Source: an uncultured Prevotella sp.
GTDB taxonomy: Bacteria > Bacteroidota > Bacteroidia > Bacteroidales > Bacteroidaceae
Length of the DNA: 8,482 nucleotides
Direction of reading: 5' to 3'
Assembly (NCBI GenBank): GCA_945863825.1
Contig: CAMBBY010000028.1
Location: 1-8,482 of the forward strand
The notes under the pieces were generated by a model. It made no database searches. It saw only the letters and a program-made list of their open reading frames with translations, and was not told where the DNA came from. Every line of letters starts with the position of its first letter. Positions within the stretch are counted from its first letter, which is position 1. The translations under genes were made by a program, and so were the position numbers. This document shows, piece by piece, positions 1 through 6,315 of this stretch.

Positions 1-46
1 TACACAAGGAGTATCGTCGGCAGCGTCAGATGTGTATAAGAGACAG
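1..46 (+). other. Nextera/Illumina sequencing adapter (artefact)
   Basis: This is not genomic DNA. Bases 1-5 (TACAC) match the end of the Illumina P5 arm. Bases 6-13 (AAGGAGTA) match the i5 index known as S507. Bases 14-27 (TCGTCGGCAGCGTC) are the Nextera read-1 adapter, and bases 28-46 (AGATGTGTATAAGAGACAG) are the 19-bp Tn5 mosaic end. Genomic sequence begins at base 47. Read on the minus strand, the mosaic end adds a spurious LSLIHI tail and a stop codon to the truncated waaA frame. Adapter and index identities are from memory, but the match is complete and has the right internal order. Confidence 0.98.
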
Positions 47-346
47 GATGATGTCAGCGCCCTCATAATTCTTGCGCACCTCATATCCGGAAGGCGAATA
101 GAAGGTAAGCAGAATCTTATACTGGGGATAATCTCTGCGGATGCGCTCCATCAAAGGACGACCCTGTTCAAACTCGCCAAGTGATGCGGCATGAAACCAA
201 ATATACCTTTCAGTAGGATCCACATTTTCCCTCAGAATTCTGAAGGCATCGCGCTCACCTCGCCACATCTTGCGCACCTTCTCATTGAAAAGGCTGGCGA
301 TGGCGATTCCCCAAAGCACGAAATAAATGACGACATTATAGATCAT
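47..346 (-). CDS. waaA: 3-deoxy-D-manno-octulosonate (Kdo) transferase, N-terminal fragment
   Basis: WaaA (KdtA) transfers Kdo from CMP-Kdo to the lipid A precursor on the cytoplasmic face of the inner membrane, which starts the LPS inner core. Exactly 100 codons remain before the adapter cuts the gene; the family is usually about 400 residues or more, so roughly three quarters is missing. Visible features are an N-terminal hydrophobic anchor (about residues 2-20), a GERDAF motif (30-35, compare GERYGF in the E. coli protein), and FHAASLGE (51-58), whose glutamate (E58) matches the proposed catalytic base of the family. TFYSPSGYE (81-89) matches the conserved T-x-T-P-x-G segment. The ATG at 344-346 is preceded by an A-rich leader with no Shine-Dalgarno sequence, as is usual in Bacteroidota. 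It lies 125 bp downstream of gltX in the same direction. The missing C-terminal domain would bind CMP-Kdo. Whether the enzyme adds one Kdo or more cannot be told from this part. Confidence 0.9.
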
Positions 347-398
347 GTTTTTCTTTTTTTTCGGTTAGTATCTATAAATATCTAAATATAAATTGAAT

Positions 399-447
399 TC
401 TCTCTGAGGAAAATCCCCGCACAAAGCAGAAATTTTCCACAGAAAGA
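399..447 (-). terminator. Long hairpin between gltX and waaA
   Basis: On the minus strand, a 22-nt arm (complement of 426-447) pairs with a second 22-nt arm (complement of 399-420) around a five-base loop, TTTGT. Of the 22 positions, 21 pair; four of these are G-U pairs and the single mismatch is U-U. On the plus strand the G-U pairs become A-C mismatches, so the structure is meant for minus-strand RNA, 24 nt after the gltX stop. No clean U-tract follows, only AU-rich sequence. It may be a weak terminator, an attenuator, or a stabilising or processing hairpin between gltX and waaA. The folding is seen directly; the role is inferred. Confidence 0.55.
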
Positions 448-471
448 GATAAAATATGCTGACTGCGATGC

Positions 472-1989
472 TTATCCGAGAACCTCAATGGCTCTGCGGA
501 GACGCTTCAGAGTCTCCTCCTTGCCGAGGAAAGCTGAGATATCAAACATACCTGGACCCTTACCCTCGCCTACGAGCGTGAGACGGAAAGCATTCATCAC
601 ATCACCGAGCTTATAGCCCTTATCCTCTACCCATTTCATCACAACAGGCTCCTGACCCTCGATAGAGAAATCCTCGATGCCCTCCAGCACTTCAGCCAGT
701 TCGGTCATCTGCTGAGCAGAATACTCCTTCCAGCGCTTCTTGGCTGTCTTGGCATCATACTCTGTAGGAGGAATGAAGAAGAATGAGCACAATGGCCACA
801 ACTCATATACGAAGTTCACGCGATCCTTCATCATGTGTACCACCTGCTTCACGCGGTCCATTGTCTCCTCCACACCGTTATTAGCCACGATAGGCGCAAA
901 GAGATTGGCTATCTCATCATCGCTCTTCATGAGGATGTACTCATGGTTGAACCAGATGCCCTTCTTGAAGTCAAACTTGGCTCCTGCCTTAGAGCAGCGG
1001 GAGATATCGAAAGCCTTCACCAGTTCGTCGAGAGAGAAGATTTCCTGCTCTGTGCCAGGATTCCAGCCCAACAATGCAAGGAAATTGACTACTGCCTCTG
1101 GGAAATAACCGCTCTCACGATAACCAGAAGAAACCTCGCCGGTCTTAGGATCGTGCCACTCCAATGGGAATACAGGGAAACCGAGACGGTCGCCATCACG
1201 CTTGCTCAACTTACCCTTACCCTCTGGCTTGAGAAGCAATGGAAGATGGGCAAAGCGAGGCATGGTATCCTCCCAGCCGAAAGCCTTGTAGAGAAGTACA
1301 TGCAATGGTGCACTTGGCAACCACTCCTCGCCGCGGATCACATGAGAGATTTCCATCAGATGATCGTCCACGATATTAGCCAGGTGGTAAGTAGGAAGCT
1401 CGTCGGCACTCTTGTAGAGCACCTTGTCGTCGAGGATATCGCTCATCACCTTCACATCGCCACGAATCATATCGTTGACGTGGATTTCCTCTCCAGGTTC
1501 TATCTTGAAACGTACGGTATATTGCTTGCCGTCTGCGATGAGCTGGTCCACCTCTTCCTGAGAAAGGGTGAGAGAATTGCGCATCTGCATACGGGTGTGG
1601 GCATCATACTGGAAATTCTGGATTTCAGCACGCTTGGCCTCCAGTTCCTCTGGAGTATCAAAAGCGATGTAAGCCTTGCCATTGTCGAGAAGCTGCTGTA
1701 CATATTTCTTATAGATGTCACGACGCTCGCTCTGACGGTAAGGACCATGCTCACCACCGAAACTCACTCCCTCATCAAACTTGATGCCGAGCCACTTGAA
1801 TGACTCCAGGATATATTCCTCGGCACCTGGTACGAAACGATGAGAGTCAGTATCCTCGATACGGAACACAAGTTCACCACCATGCTGGCGAGCAAACAAA
1901 TAATTATAGAGGGCGGTACGAACACCACCAATGTGCAATGCACCCGTAGGACTTGGGGCAAAACGCACTCTTACTTTTCTATCTGCCAT
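472..1989 (-). CDS. gltX: Glutamyl-tRNA synthetase (GluRS)
   Basis: This cytoplasmic class I aminoacyl-tRNA synthetase attaches glutamate to tRNA-Glu using ATP. The gene is complete: 505 residues, a little longer than the roughly 470 of E. coli GluRS. The Rossmann-fold catalytic domain opens with [14 protein letters not shown] (residues 9-22, with the HIGH-type motif at 19-22). FRIEDTD (42-48) helps bind glutamate. [12 protein letters not shown] begins at 211, and the KMSKS-type loop is KLSKR (260-264). The C-terminal third (about 335 on) is the helical anticodon-binding domain. The stretch AYIAFDT (106-112) has no cysteines where the E. coli enzyme has its zinc ligands, so this is a zinc-free form. 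An extra loop after KLSKR (about 271-290, [15 protein letters not shown]) looks typical of the Bacteroidales. The ATG at 1987-1989 follows a perfect -7 element. It is divergent from the HD gene, and waaA lies downstream in the same direction. Confidence 0.97.
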   Translation of the reverse strand: MADRKVRVRFAPSPTGALHIGGVRTALYNYLFARQHGGELVFRIEDTDSHRFVPGAEEYILESFKWLGIKFDEGVSFGGEHGPYRQSERRDIYKKYVQQLLDNGKAYIAFDTPEELEAKRAEIQNFQYDAHTRMQMRNSLTLSQEEVDQLIADGKQYTVRFKIEPGEEIHVNDMIRGDVKVMSDILDDKVLYKSADELPTYHLANIVDDHLMEISHVIRGEEWLPSAPLHVLLYKAFGWEDTMPRFAHLPLLLKPEGKGKLSKRDGDRLGFPVFPLEWHDPKTGEVSSGYRESGYFPEAVVNFLALLGWNPGTEQEIFSLDELVKAFDISRCSKAGAKFDFKKGIWFNHEYILMKSDDEIANLFAPIVANNGVEETMDRVKQVVHMMKDRVNFVYELWPLCSFFFIPPTEYDAKTAKKRWKEYSAQQMTELAEVLEGIEDFSIEGQEPVVMKWVEDKGYKLGDVMNAFRLTLVGEGKGPGMFDISAFLGKEETLKRLRRAIEVLG

Positions 1990-2022
1990 GTCTTATTTTA
2001 TAGCTATTTTCAAAATTTTCTG

Positions 2023-2030
2023 CAAATTTA
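2023..2030 (-). promoter_or_regulatory. Bacteroidota -7 promoter element for gltX
   Basis: Read on the minus strand this is TAAATTTG, a perfect match to the Bacteroidota sigma-ABfr -7 consensus TAnnTTTG. It lies 33 bp upstream of the gltX ATG, which gives a leader of roughly 25-30 nt. The -33 position, about 19-20 bp further upstream, is A/T-rich but has no clear TTTG. Confidence 0.65.
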
Positions 2031-2038
2031 CATCTTTT

Positions 2039-2072
2039 TTTGCGATTATAATAGTTTTTTTTCGTATTTTCG
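2039..2072 (+). promoter_or_regulatory. Candidate promoter for the HD phosphohydrolase gene
   Basis: TTTG at 2039-2042 and TATTTTCG at 2065-2072 resemble the -33 and -7 elements; the latter has one mismatch to TAnnTTTG. The spacing of 22 bp is slightly longer than the usual 19-21. It would overlap the divergent gltX promoter region and give a 5' leader of about 120 nt. No better match lies closer to the gene. This is a weak call. Confidence 0.35.
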
Positions 2073-2102
2073 CACATGAAAAGGGAAATATGGGGCAAAT
2101 CG

Positions 2103-2132
2103 GCATTTTTATTCTAAGAAATGCTCCTTTTT
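2103..2132 (+). promoter_or_regulatory. Small hairpin plus U-run in the leader of the HD gene
   Basis: GCATTTTT (2103-2110) pairs with AGAAATGC (2117-2124), one pair being G-U, around a six-base loop. A TTTTT run follows at 2128-2132. In the untranslated leader this could act as a weak attenuator, but the stem is short and A/U-rich and could easily be chance. Confidence 0.25.
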
Positions 2133-2200
2133 ATCCATAAATATTCAAAAGTGAAGAGACTTCCCCACCAATCCAACAAGAAAAACAAAAACAAAAAAAT

Positions 2201-4252
2201 ATGAGTATATTCAACAATCCGGAAGAAAACTATTGGCGCAACCTGGTGACTAAGGCCATACTGGTCTGCATGACCGTAGCTGTCATCGTATGGTTTCTGC
2301 CTCGCAATGAGGGTCGCCAGTACCGATACGATGTAGGAAAGCCATGGATGTACGGCTCTGTCATCGCCAAGTTCGACTTTCCAATCTACAAAACCGATGA
2401 AGCTATCAAGCACGAACAGGATTCGATGATGAACCAGTTCCAGCCCTACTATGGCCTGAATCCAACGGTGGAAAACGTGCAGGTGAACCGATTCCTCCAC
2501 GATTTCCAGAAGGGAATACCCGGTCTGCCTAACGAATTTGTGGGGGTCATTGCCAACGAGCTGCACAATGTCTATCAGATGGGCATCATTAACACCACGG
2601 AGTACAACCGCATCTTCAAAGACTCTACCAGCACCATCCGAATCATCAGCGGAAAGAACGTGAAAAGCGTACCTATCAAGTCGTTCTACTCCACGATAGC
2701 CGCCTATGAGCATCTCTTTGCCAACGAGAAGTTGGCTGCCCAGCGACCGCTGCTCTCCCGCTGCAACCTCAACAACTATATAGAGGCCAACATCATCTAC
2801 GAAAAAGAGAAAAGCGAAACCGAGAAAAACGACCTGCTGAGCAGTATTCCATTGGCAAGCGGAATGGTGATGAGCGGACAGAAAATCGTGGACAGAGGCG
2901 AGGTAATCAGCGACTACACCTACCGCGTGCTCACATCCTTTGACAAGGAAATGAAGCGGCGCGCATCCACTGAGGAGGAAATTACCACCACCATCATCGG
3001 ACAGGTGCTCTTCGTATTCATCCTCGTCATGATGTTTACGTCATACCTCTCGCTCTTCCGCAAAGACTATTTCGAAAAACCGCGCAGCATCACGATGCTC
3101 TATGCGATGATCACGATCTTCCCTATTCTGGTATCGCTGATGATGAAGCACAATTTCTTCTCTGTGTATATCATCCCGTTTGCCATGGTACCTATCTTCG
3201 TAAGAGTATTTATGGATTCCCGCACGGCATTCATCACCCATGTCACGATGATCCTGATATGTGCAGCGGCAGTAAAATACCAGTATGAATTCATCATCGT
3301 GCAGTTAGCTGCGGGACTGGTGGCCATCTATTCGCTCCGTGAGCTGAGCAAGCGCTCGCAGATATTCATCACCGCCCTGCTGGTAACGGTGGCAAGCGGA
3401 GTGGTATATCTGGCACTGCAGCTGATGCAGGACAACGAGGTGTTCAATATCGACACCAGCATGTACACCCATTTCACCATCAACGGCATCTTCCTGCTGC
3501 TCTCCTATCCGCTGATGTATCTGATAGAAAAGCTGTTCGGATTTATCTCGAATGTCACATTGTTTGAGCTTTCGAATACCAACAAGGGACTGCTGCGCAA
3601 CCTGAGCGAAATAGCTCCAGGCACCTTCCAGCACTCCATCACCGTGGGAAATCTGGCTGCCGAAATTGCCAACCGCATCCATGCCAACAGTCTGCTCGTG
3701 CGTACGGGTGCATTATATCATGACATCGGCAAGATGAGCAATCCGGTATTCTTCACCGAAAATCAGGCTGGCGTCAATCCGCACGACCAGCTTACCGACC
3801 TGGAGAGTGCACAGATCATCATCAGCCACGTGACCGAAGGCTTGAAAATGGCAGAAAAGGCCAACCTTCCTGGCATCATCAAGGATTTCATCTCCACCCA
3901 TCATGGCACCGGACTTACCAAGTATTTCTATATTAATTATTGTAATGCCCACCCAGATGAAAATGTAAACAAGGAGCTTTTCCAGTATCCGGGACCGAAT
4001 CCATTCACCCGTGAGCAGGCTATTCTGATGATGGCCGACACGGTGGAAGCCGCCTCCCGCTCGCTCAACGAATATACCGAGGAAAGCATCAGCACGCTCA
4101 TCAACAAGCTCATCGACAGTCAGGTGGCAGAAGGTTTCTTCAAGGAATGTCCTATCACCTTCCGCGACATCGCCCTGGCCAAAGTGGTGCTCACAGAGCG
4201 TCTAAAATCCATTTATCATACGCGAATTTCGTATCCGCATCTGAATAAATAA
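2201..4252 (+). CDS. PgpH-type 7TM-HD phosphohydrolase (predicted c-di-AMP phosphodiesterase)
   Basis: This 683-residue membrane protein has the layout of the 7TMR-HD family (PgpH of Listeria, YqfF of Bacillus). In Firmicutes, PgpH hydrolyses cyclic-di-AMP. An N-terminal membrane helix (about 15-33) leads to a long extracytoplasmic domain (about 35-260). About seven hydrophobic segments follow (roughly 263-287, 298-315, 319-337, 341-358, 361-378, 386-407, 424-446). The C-terminal cytoplasmic HD domain keeps every metal-binding residue expected for this family: H478 (in GTFQHSI), H507-D508 (YHDIGK), H543 (ISHVTEG), H567-H568 (STHHGTG) and D613 (MADTVEAAS). It should therefore be catalytically active. 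The ATG at 2201 follows an A-rich leader with no Shine-Dalgarno sequence. The gene stands alone, divergent from gltX and closed by a stem-loop terminator. The family is clear. The substrate in this organism is inferred from homology; other cyclic dinucleotides remain possible. pgpH is the name of the closest characterised relative. Confidence 0.9.
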   Translation: MSIFNNPEENYWRNLVTKAILVCMTVAVIVWFLPRNEGRQYRYDVGKPWMYGSVIAKFDFPIYKTDEAIKHEQDSMMNQFQPYYGLNPTVENVQVNRFLHDFQKGIPGLPNEFVGVIANELHNVYQMGIINTTEYNRIFKDSTSTIRIISGKNVKSVPIKSFYSTIAAYEHLFANEKLAAQRPLLSRCNLNNYIEANIIYEKEKSETEKNDLLSSIPLASGMVMSGQKIVDRGEVISDYTYRVLTSFDKEMKRRASTEEEITTTIIGQVLFVFILVMMFTSYLSLFRKDYFEKPRSITMLYAMITIFPILVSLMMKHNFFSVYIIPFAMVPIFVRVFMDSRTAFITHVTMILICAAAVKYQYEFIIVQLAAGLVAIYSLRELSKRSQIFITALLVTVASGVVYLALQLMQDNEVFNIDTSMYTHFTINGIFLLLSYPLMYLIEKLFGFISNVTLFELSNTNKGLLRNLSEIAPGTFQHSITVGNLAAEIANRIHANSLLVRTGALYHDIGKMSNPVFFTENQAGVNPHDQLTDLESAQIIISHVTEGLKMAEKANLPGIIKDFISTHHGTGLTKYFYINYCNAHPDENVNKELFQYPGPNPFTREQAILMMADTVEAASRSLNEYTEESISTLINKLIDSQVAEGFFKECPITFRDIALAKVVLTERLKSIYHTRISYPHLNK

Positions 4253-4274
4253 CTGGTGATTATAGAGCATAAAT

Positions 4275-4330
4275 AAATCCCGATTTATTGCACATATCAT
4301 TTATTCTGTGCAGTAAGTCGGGATTTTATC
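4275..4330 (+). terminator. Rho-independent terminator after the HD gene
   Basis: A 20-nt arm at 4275-4294 pairs with 4307-4326 over its whole length, with two G-U pairs, around a 12-nt A/T-rich loop. The stem core is CCCGA/TCGGG. The 3' arm ends in TTTT, followed by ATCG, so the U-tract is short. It starts 23 nt after the stop codon and separates the HD gene from the outer-membrane gene. Confidence 0.8.
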
Positions 4331-4384
4331 GTTAATATACTTTAAATAAAAAATAAAAGCAGTAGAGAAATAGAACATTCTTCT

Positions 4385-4392
4385 TACCTTTG
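4385..4392 (+). promoter_or_regulatory. Perfect Bacteroidota -7 element upstream of the FadL-like gene
   Basis: TACCTTTG followed by CGG fits the TAnnTTTG consensus exactly and is the most common form of this element in Bacteroidales. It lies 27 bp upstream of the ATG at 4420, leaving a short leader of about 20 nt. The -33 region has no clear TTTG. The element also contains the TTG at 4390 that an ORF caller would take as a start codon, which argues against translation starting there. Confidence 0.75.
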
Positions 4393-4419
4393 CGGACGTT
4401 TTTATTTAAATTTATTAAA

Positions 4420-6051
4420 ATGAAGAAACTAAAATCAGTTTGTGTTGCCATTGCGATGGCAAGTGCAGCACCTACTTTTGCAGGTGGTTTGCTCACTAAT
4501 ACAAACCAACATGTAGCATTCAATAGAATGATGAGCCGTGAGGCTTCTATCGGTATCGATGGTGTTTATTACAACCCAGCAGGCGTTGTATTCATGGGTG
4601 AAGGTCACCATCTTGCCATCAACTGGCAGTTGGCTTATCAAACTCGTACTATCAACAATGATTACAAATTGTTTACTAATAATGTAAACAATCCTATCAC
4701 TCCTCGTGATTTCAAGGGTAAGGCTTTTGCCCCAGTTATCCCTTCTTTCCAGTATGCCTACAACAAGGGCAAATGGTCGTTCCAGGCTAACTTCTCTCTC
4801 ACTGGCGGTGGCGGTAAGTGTACTTTCGACGACGGACTGGGTTCTTTCGAGAAAATCGTATCAGAGACTGCTATTGCTGCTTGCGGACTGGCAGGTGTCG
4901 TTGATCAGACTTTGGGTAATACACTTATCCAACAGGGAATGTTACCTGCAGGACAGAACATGGAAATGTTCACTTCAGACCAGGCTTTCGGCAAAACAGG
5001 CAAGTACAGCTTCAACAGCTATATGCACGGTCGCCAGTATTACTATGGTCTCTCTGTAGGTGCAGCATATAAGTTCTGTGATAACTTCAGCGCATTCTTG
5101 GGTGTTCGCGGTGTCTATGCATTGACCAACTACTATGGATATGTAGAAAACATCAATGTAGGCAATATGCCTCTCTATAAAGTGCTCGACCCTACGAAGG
5201 AAAATGCTGCCAACATCGAGTTGAGCTGCGACCAGACTGGTGTAGGTTTCACTCCTATCATCGGCGTAGATTACAAGACAGGCCGCTGGAACTTCTCTGC
5301 TAAATACGAGTTCAAGACCCGTATTCACCTGAAGAACAAGTCAGTAAACCAGACTCCAAGTATCGGTAACTTGCCAGCCAACCTTGCCAATCAGATGACA
5401 GGCATCCTGACTGATAAATTTCATAATGCAGGTCTTCCACTTGAGCAGGCTAAGCAGCAGGCTGAAAACACTACCAATGCAGTATTGAATGACCCAACAG
5501 TAGGAGCTACTATGATGGGCTTGAAGACCCAGTTTGACCAGAAGTTGAACAAGGCTATCGGTGAATATGAGGATGGTAAGAAGATTGCTGGCGATATTCC
5601 TGGCTACTTGGCTCTCGGTATCGGCTACAGCCCTGTCGATGCAGTAAGAGTAAACGTAGGTTTCCACTGGTTCGACGACAAGAATGCTACATCTTACAAC
5701 AACCGCAACAAGGAGTTGAAGCGTGGTACTTTGGAGTATAATGCAGGTGTAGAGGTAGACGTCAACAAGAAAATCACCCTGAGTACAGGTTGGCAGATCA
5801 CAAACTATGGTTTGTCTGATGAGTATATGGACGACAAGTCATTCGTAGTAGGTTCAAATTCTGCTGCCATCGGTGGTGTTTATCACATCAACAAGAAGAT
5901 AGATCTCAACGTAGCTTACTTCCACACATTCTATCAGCACAAGAAAACTTCCGAGACTGTTCAGCTTGCAGCTGACAAGAGCATCGTCTATAATTCAGAC
6001 TATACACGTAATAACAACGTGTTTGCCGTAGGTCTCGACATTATTTTCTAA
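4420..6051 (+). CDS. FadL/OmpP1-type outer-membrane beta-barrel protein
   Basis: A 543-residue predicted outer-membrane channel of the FadL family (OmpP1, aromatic hydrocarbon/long-chain fatty acid transport). These proteins bring hydrophobic molecules across the outer membrane; the substrate here is unknown. The ATG at 4420 gives a textbook signal peptide: MKKLKS, a hydrophobic core, and a likely cut after A21 in PTFA-GG. A TTG 30 bp upstream in the same frame lies inside the -7 promoter element and would spoil the signal peptide, so I reject it. After cleavage come GGLLTNTNQ and IGIDGVYYNPAG (about 44-55), with the NPA signature of the family. Alternating aromatic/hydrophobic strands follow. 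The protein ends in NVFAVGLDIIF, with a terminal Phe as expected for recognition by the BAM complex. A loop of about 85 residues (roughly 305-390), rich in Ala, Asn and Gln and probably partly helical, interrupts the strands before DIPGYLALGIGY. It is probably a single-gene transcript, with its own promoter and terminator. Confidence 0.88.
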   Translation: MKKLKSVCVAIAMASAAPTFAGGLLTNTNQHVAFNRMMSREASIGIDGVYYNPAGVVFMGEGHHLAINWQLAYQTRTINNDYKLFTNNVNNPITPRDFKGKAFAPVIPSFQYAYNKGKWSFQANFSLTGGGGKCTFDDGLGSFEKIVSETAIAACGLAGVVDQTLGNTLIQQGMLPAGQNMEMFTSDQAFGKTGKYSFNSYMHGRQYYYGLSVGAAYKFCDNFSAFLGVRGVYALTNYYGYVENINVGNMPLYKVLDPTKENAANIELSCDQTGVGFTPIIGVDYKTGRWNFSAKYEFKTRIHLKNKSVNQTPSIGNLPANLANQMTGILTDKFHNAGLPLEQAKQQAENTTNAVLNDPTVGATMMGLKTQFDQKLNKAIGEYEDGKKIAGDIPGYLALGIGYSPVDAVRVNVGFHWFDDKNATSYNNRNKELKRGTLEYNAGVEVDVNKKITLSTGWQITNYGLSDEYMDDKSFVVGSNSAAIGGVYHINKKIDLNVAYFHTFYQHKKTSETVQLAADKSIVYNSDYTRNNNVFAVGLDIIF

Positions 6052-6111
6052 ATGATAGATCGTTCTGAATAAGAATCCTGAAGAAATTCGGAACACATAA
6101 CTACAACAATC

Positions 6112-6152
6112 AAAAGAGGGTGTGTCATAAGTCAAAGACACATCCTCTTTTT
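6112..6152 (+). terminator. Rho-independent terminator between convergent genes
   Basis: A 15-nt arm at 6112-6126 (AAAAGAGGGTGTGTC) pairs along its full length with 6137-6151, with one G-U pair, around a 10-nt loop and ending in a T-run. It lies 60 nt after the stop of the FadL-like gene. The A-run on the 5' side means the minus-strand copy also has a T-run, with one A-C mismatch in its stem, so it could also end priA transcripts about 160 nt past that gene's stop. Confidence 0.88.
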
Positions 6153-6190
6153 CGTTTCTTCATTGATTTTCTTCACATGTTTTTTCTTTC

Positions 6191-6256
6191 ATCGGATTTC
6201 ACGGATAAATCGGAGGCAGTTTTGCTTATCGGATTATTCACGGATTTCCGCGGATG
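6191..6256. repeat. Cluster of degenerate CGGAT repeats in the convergent gap
   Basis: CGGAT occurs at 6193, 6202, 6230, 6241 and 6251, and a variant CGGAG at 6211, so most units start 9-11 bases apart. Typical units are CGGATTTCA, CGGATAAAT and CGGATTATTCA; on the minus strand they read ATCCGTGAA. The last two units form a TCCGCGGA palindrome (6247-6254). The cluster lies between the FadL-gene terminator and the priA stop. The remainder of this 264-bp gap (6257-6315) shows nothing recognisable. Similar ATCCGTG-type intergenic repeats are, to my recollection, common in Bacteroidales genomes; I know of no assigned function. Confidence 0.6.
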
Positions 6257-6315
6257 TTTGGCCTCTGTCCAATGGCTGGCACCGTAGCGATCCAATTAAA
6301 TTATAATATTCTCTC

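Noticed and set aside
28..46. The 19-bp mosaic end here and its inverted copy at 8437-8455 could be read as terminal inverted repeats of a transposon.
   Set aside because: They are the engineered Tn5 mosaic ends of a library kit, joined to full index adapters; there is no transposase gene or target duplication.
347..398. TATATTTA on the minus strand as a separate waaA promoter.
   Set aside because: Seven of eight bases fit TAnnTTTG, but the region is so A/T-rich that such matches are expected, and no TTTG sits at the right distance.
835..1803. A 322-codon open frame on the plus strand, opposite gltX.
   Set aside because: It lies wholly inside gltX, starts at a GTG, has no recognisable domain or leader, and its existence is explained by codon bias of the real gene on the other strand.
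2114..2713. A 199-codon minus-strand frame overlapping the start of the HD gene.
   Set aside because: Its sequence is mostly antisense to confident HD-gene codons; it has no family resemblance and no suitable promoter or leader.
6177..6287. A 36-codon plus-strand ORF (MFFLSSDFTDK...) across the CGGAT repeat cluster.
   Set aside because: It lies after the terminator, has no promoter or A-rich leader, and its repeated FTD residues simply follow the DNA repeat. Probably a chance frame.
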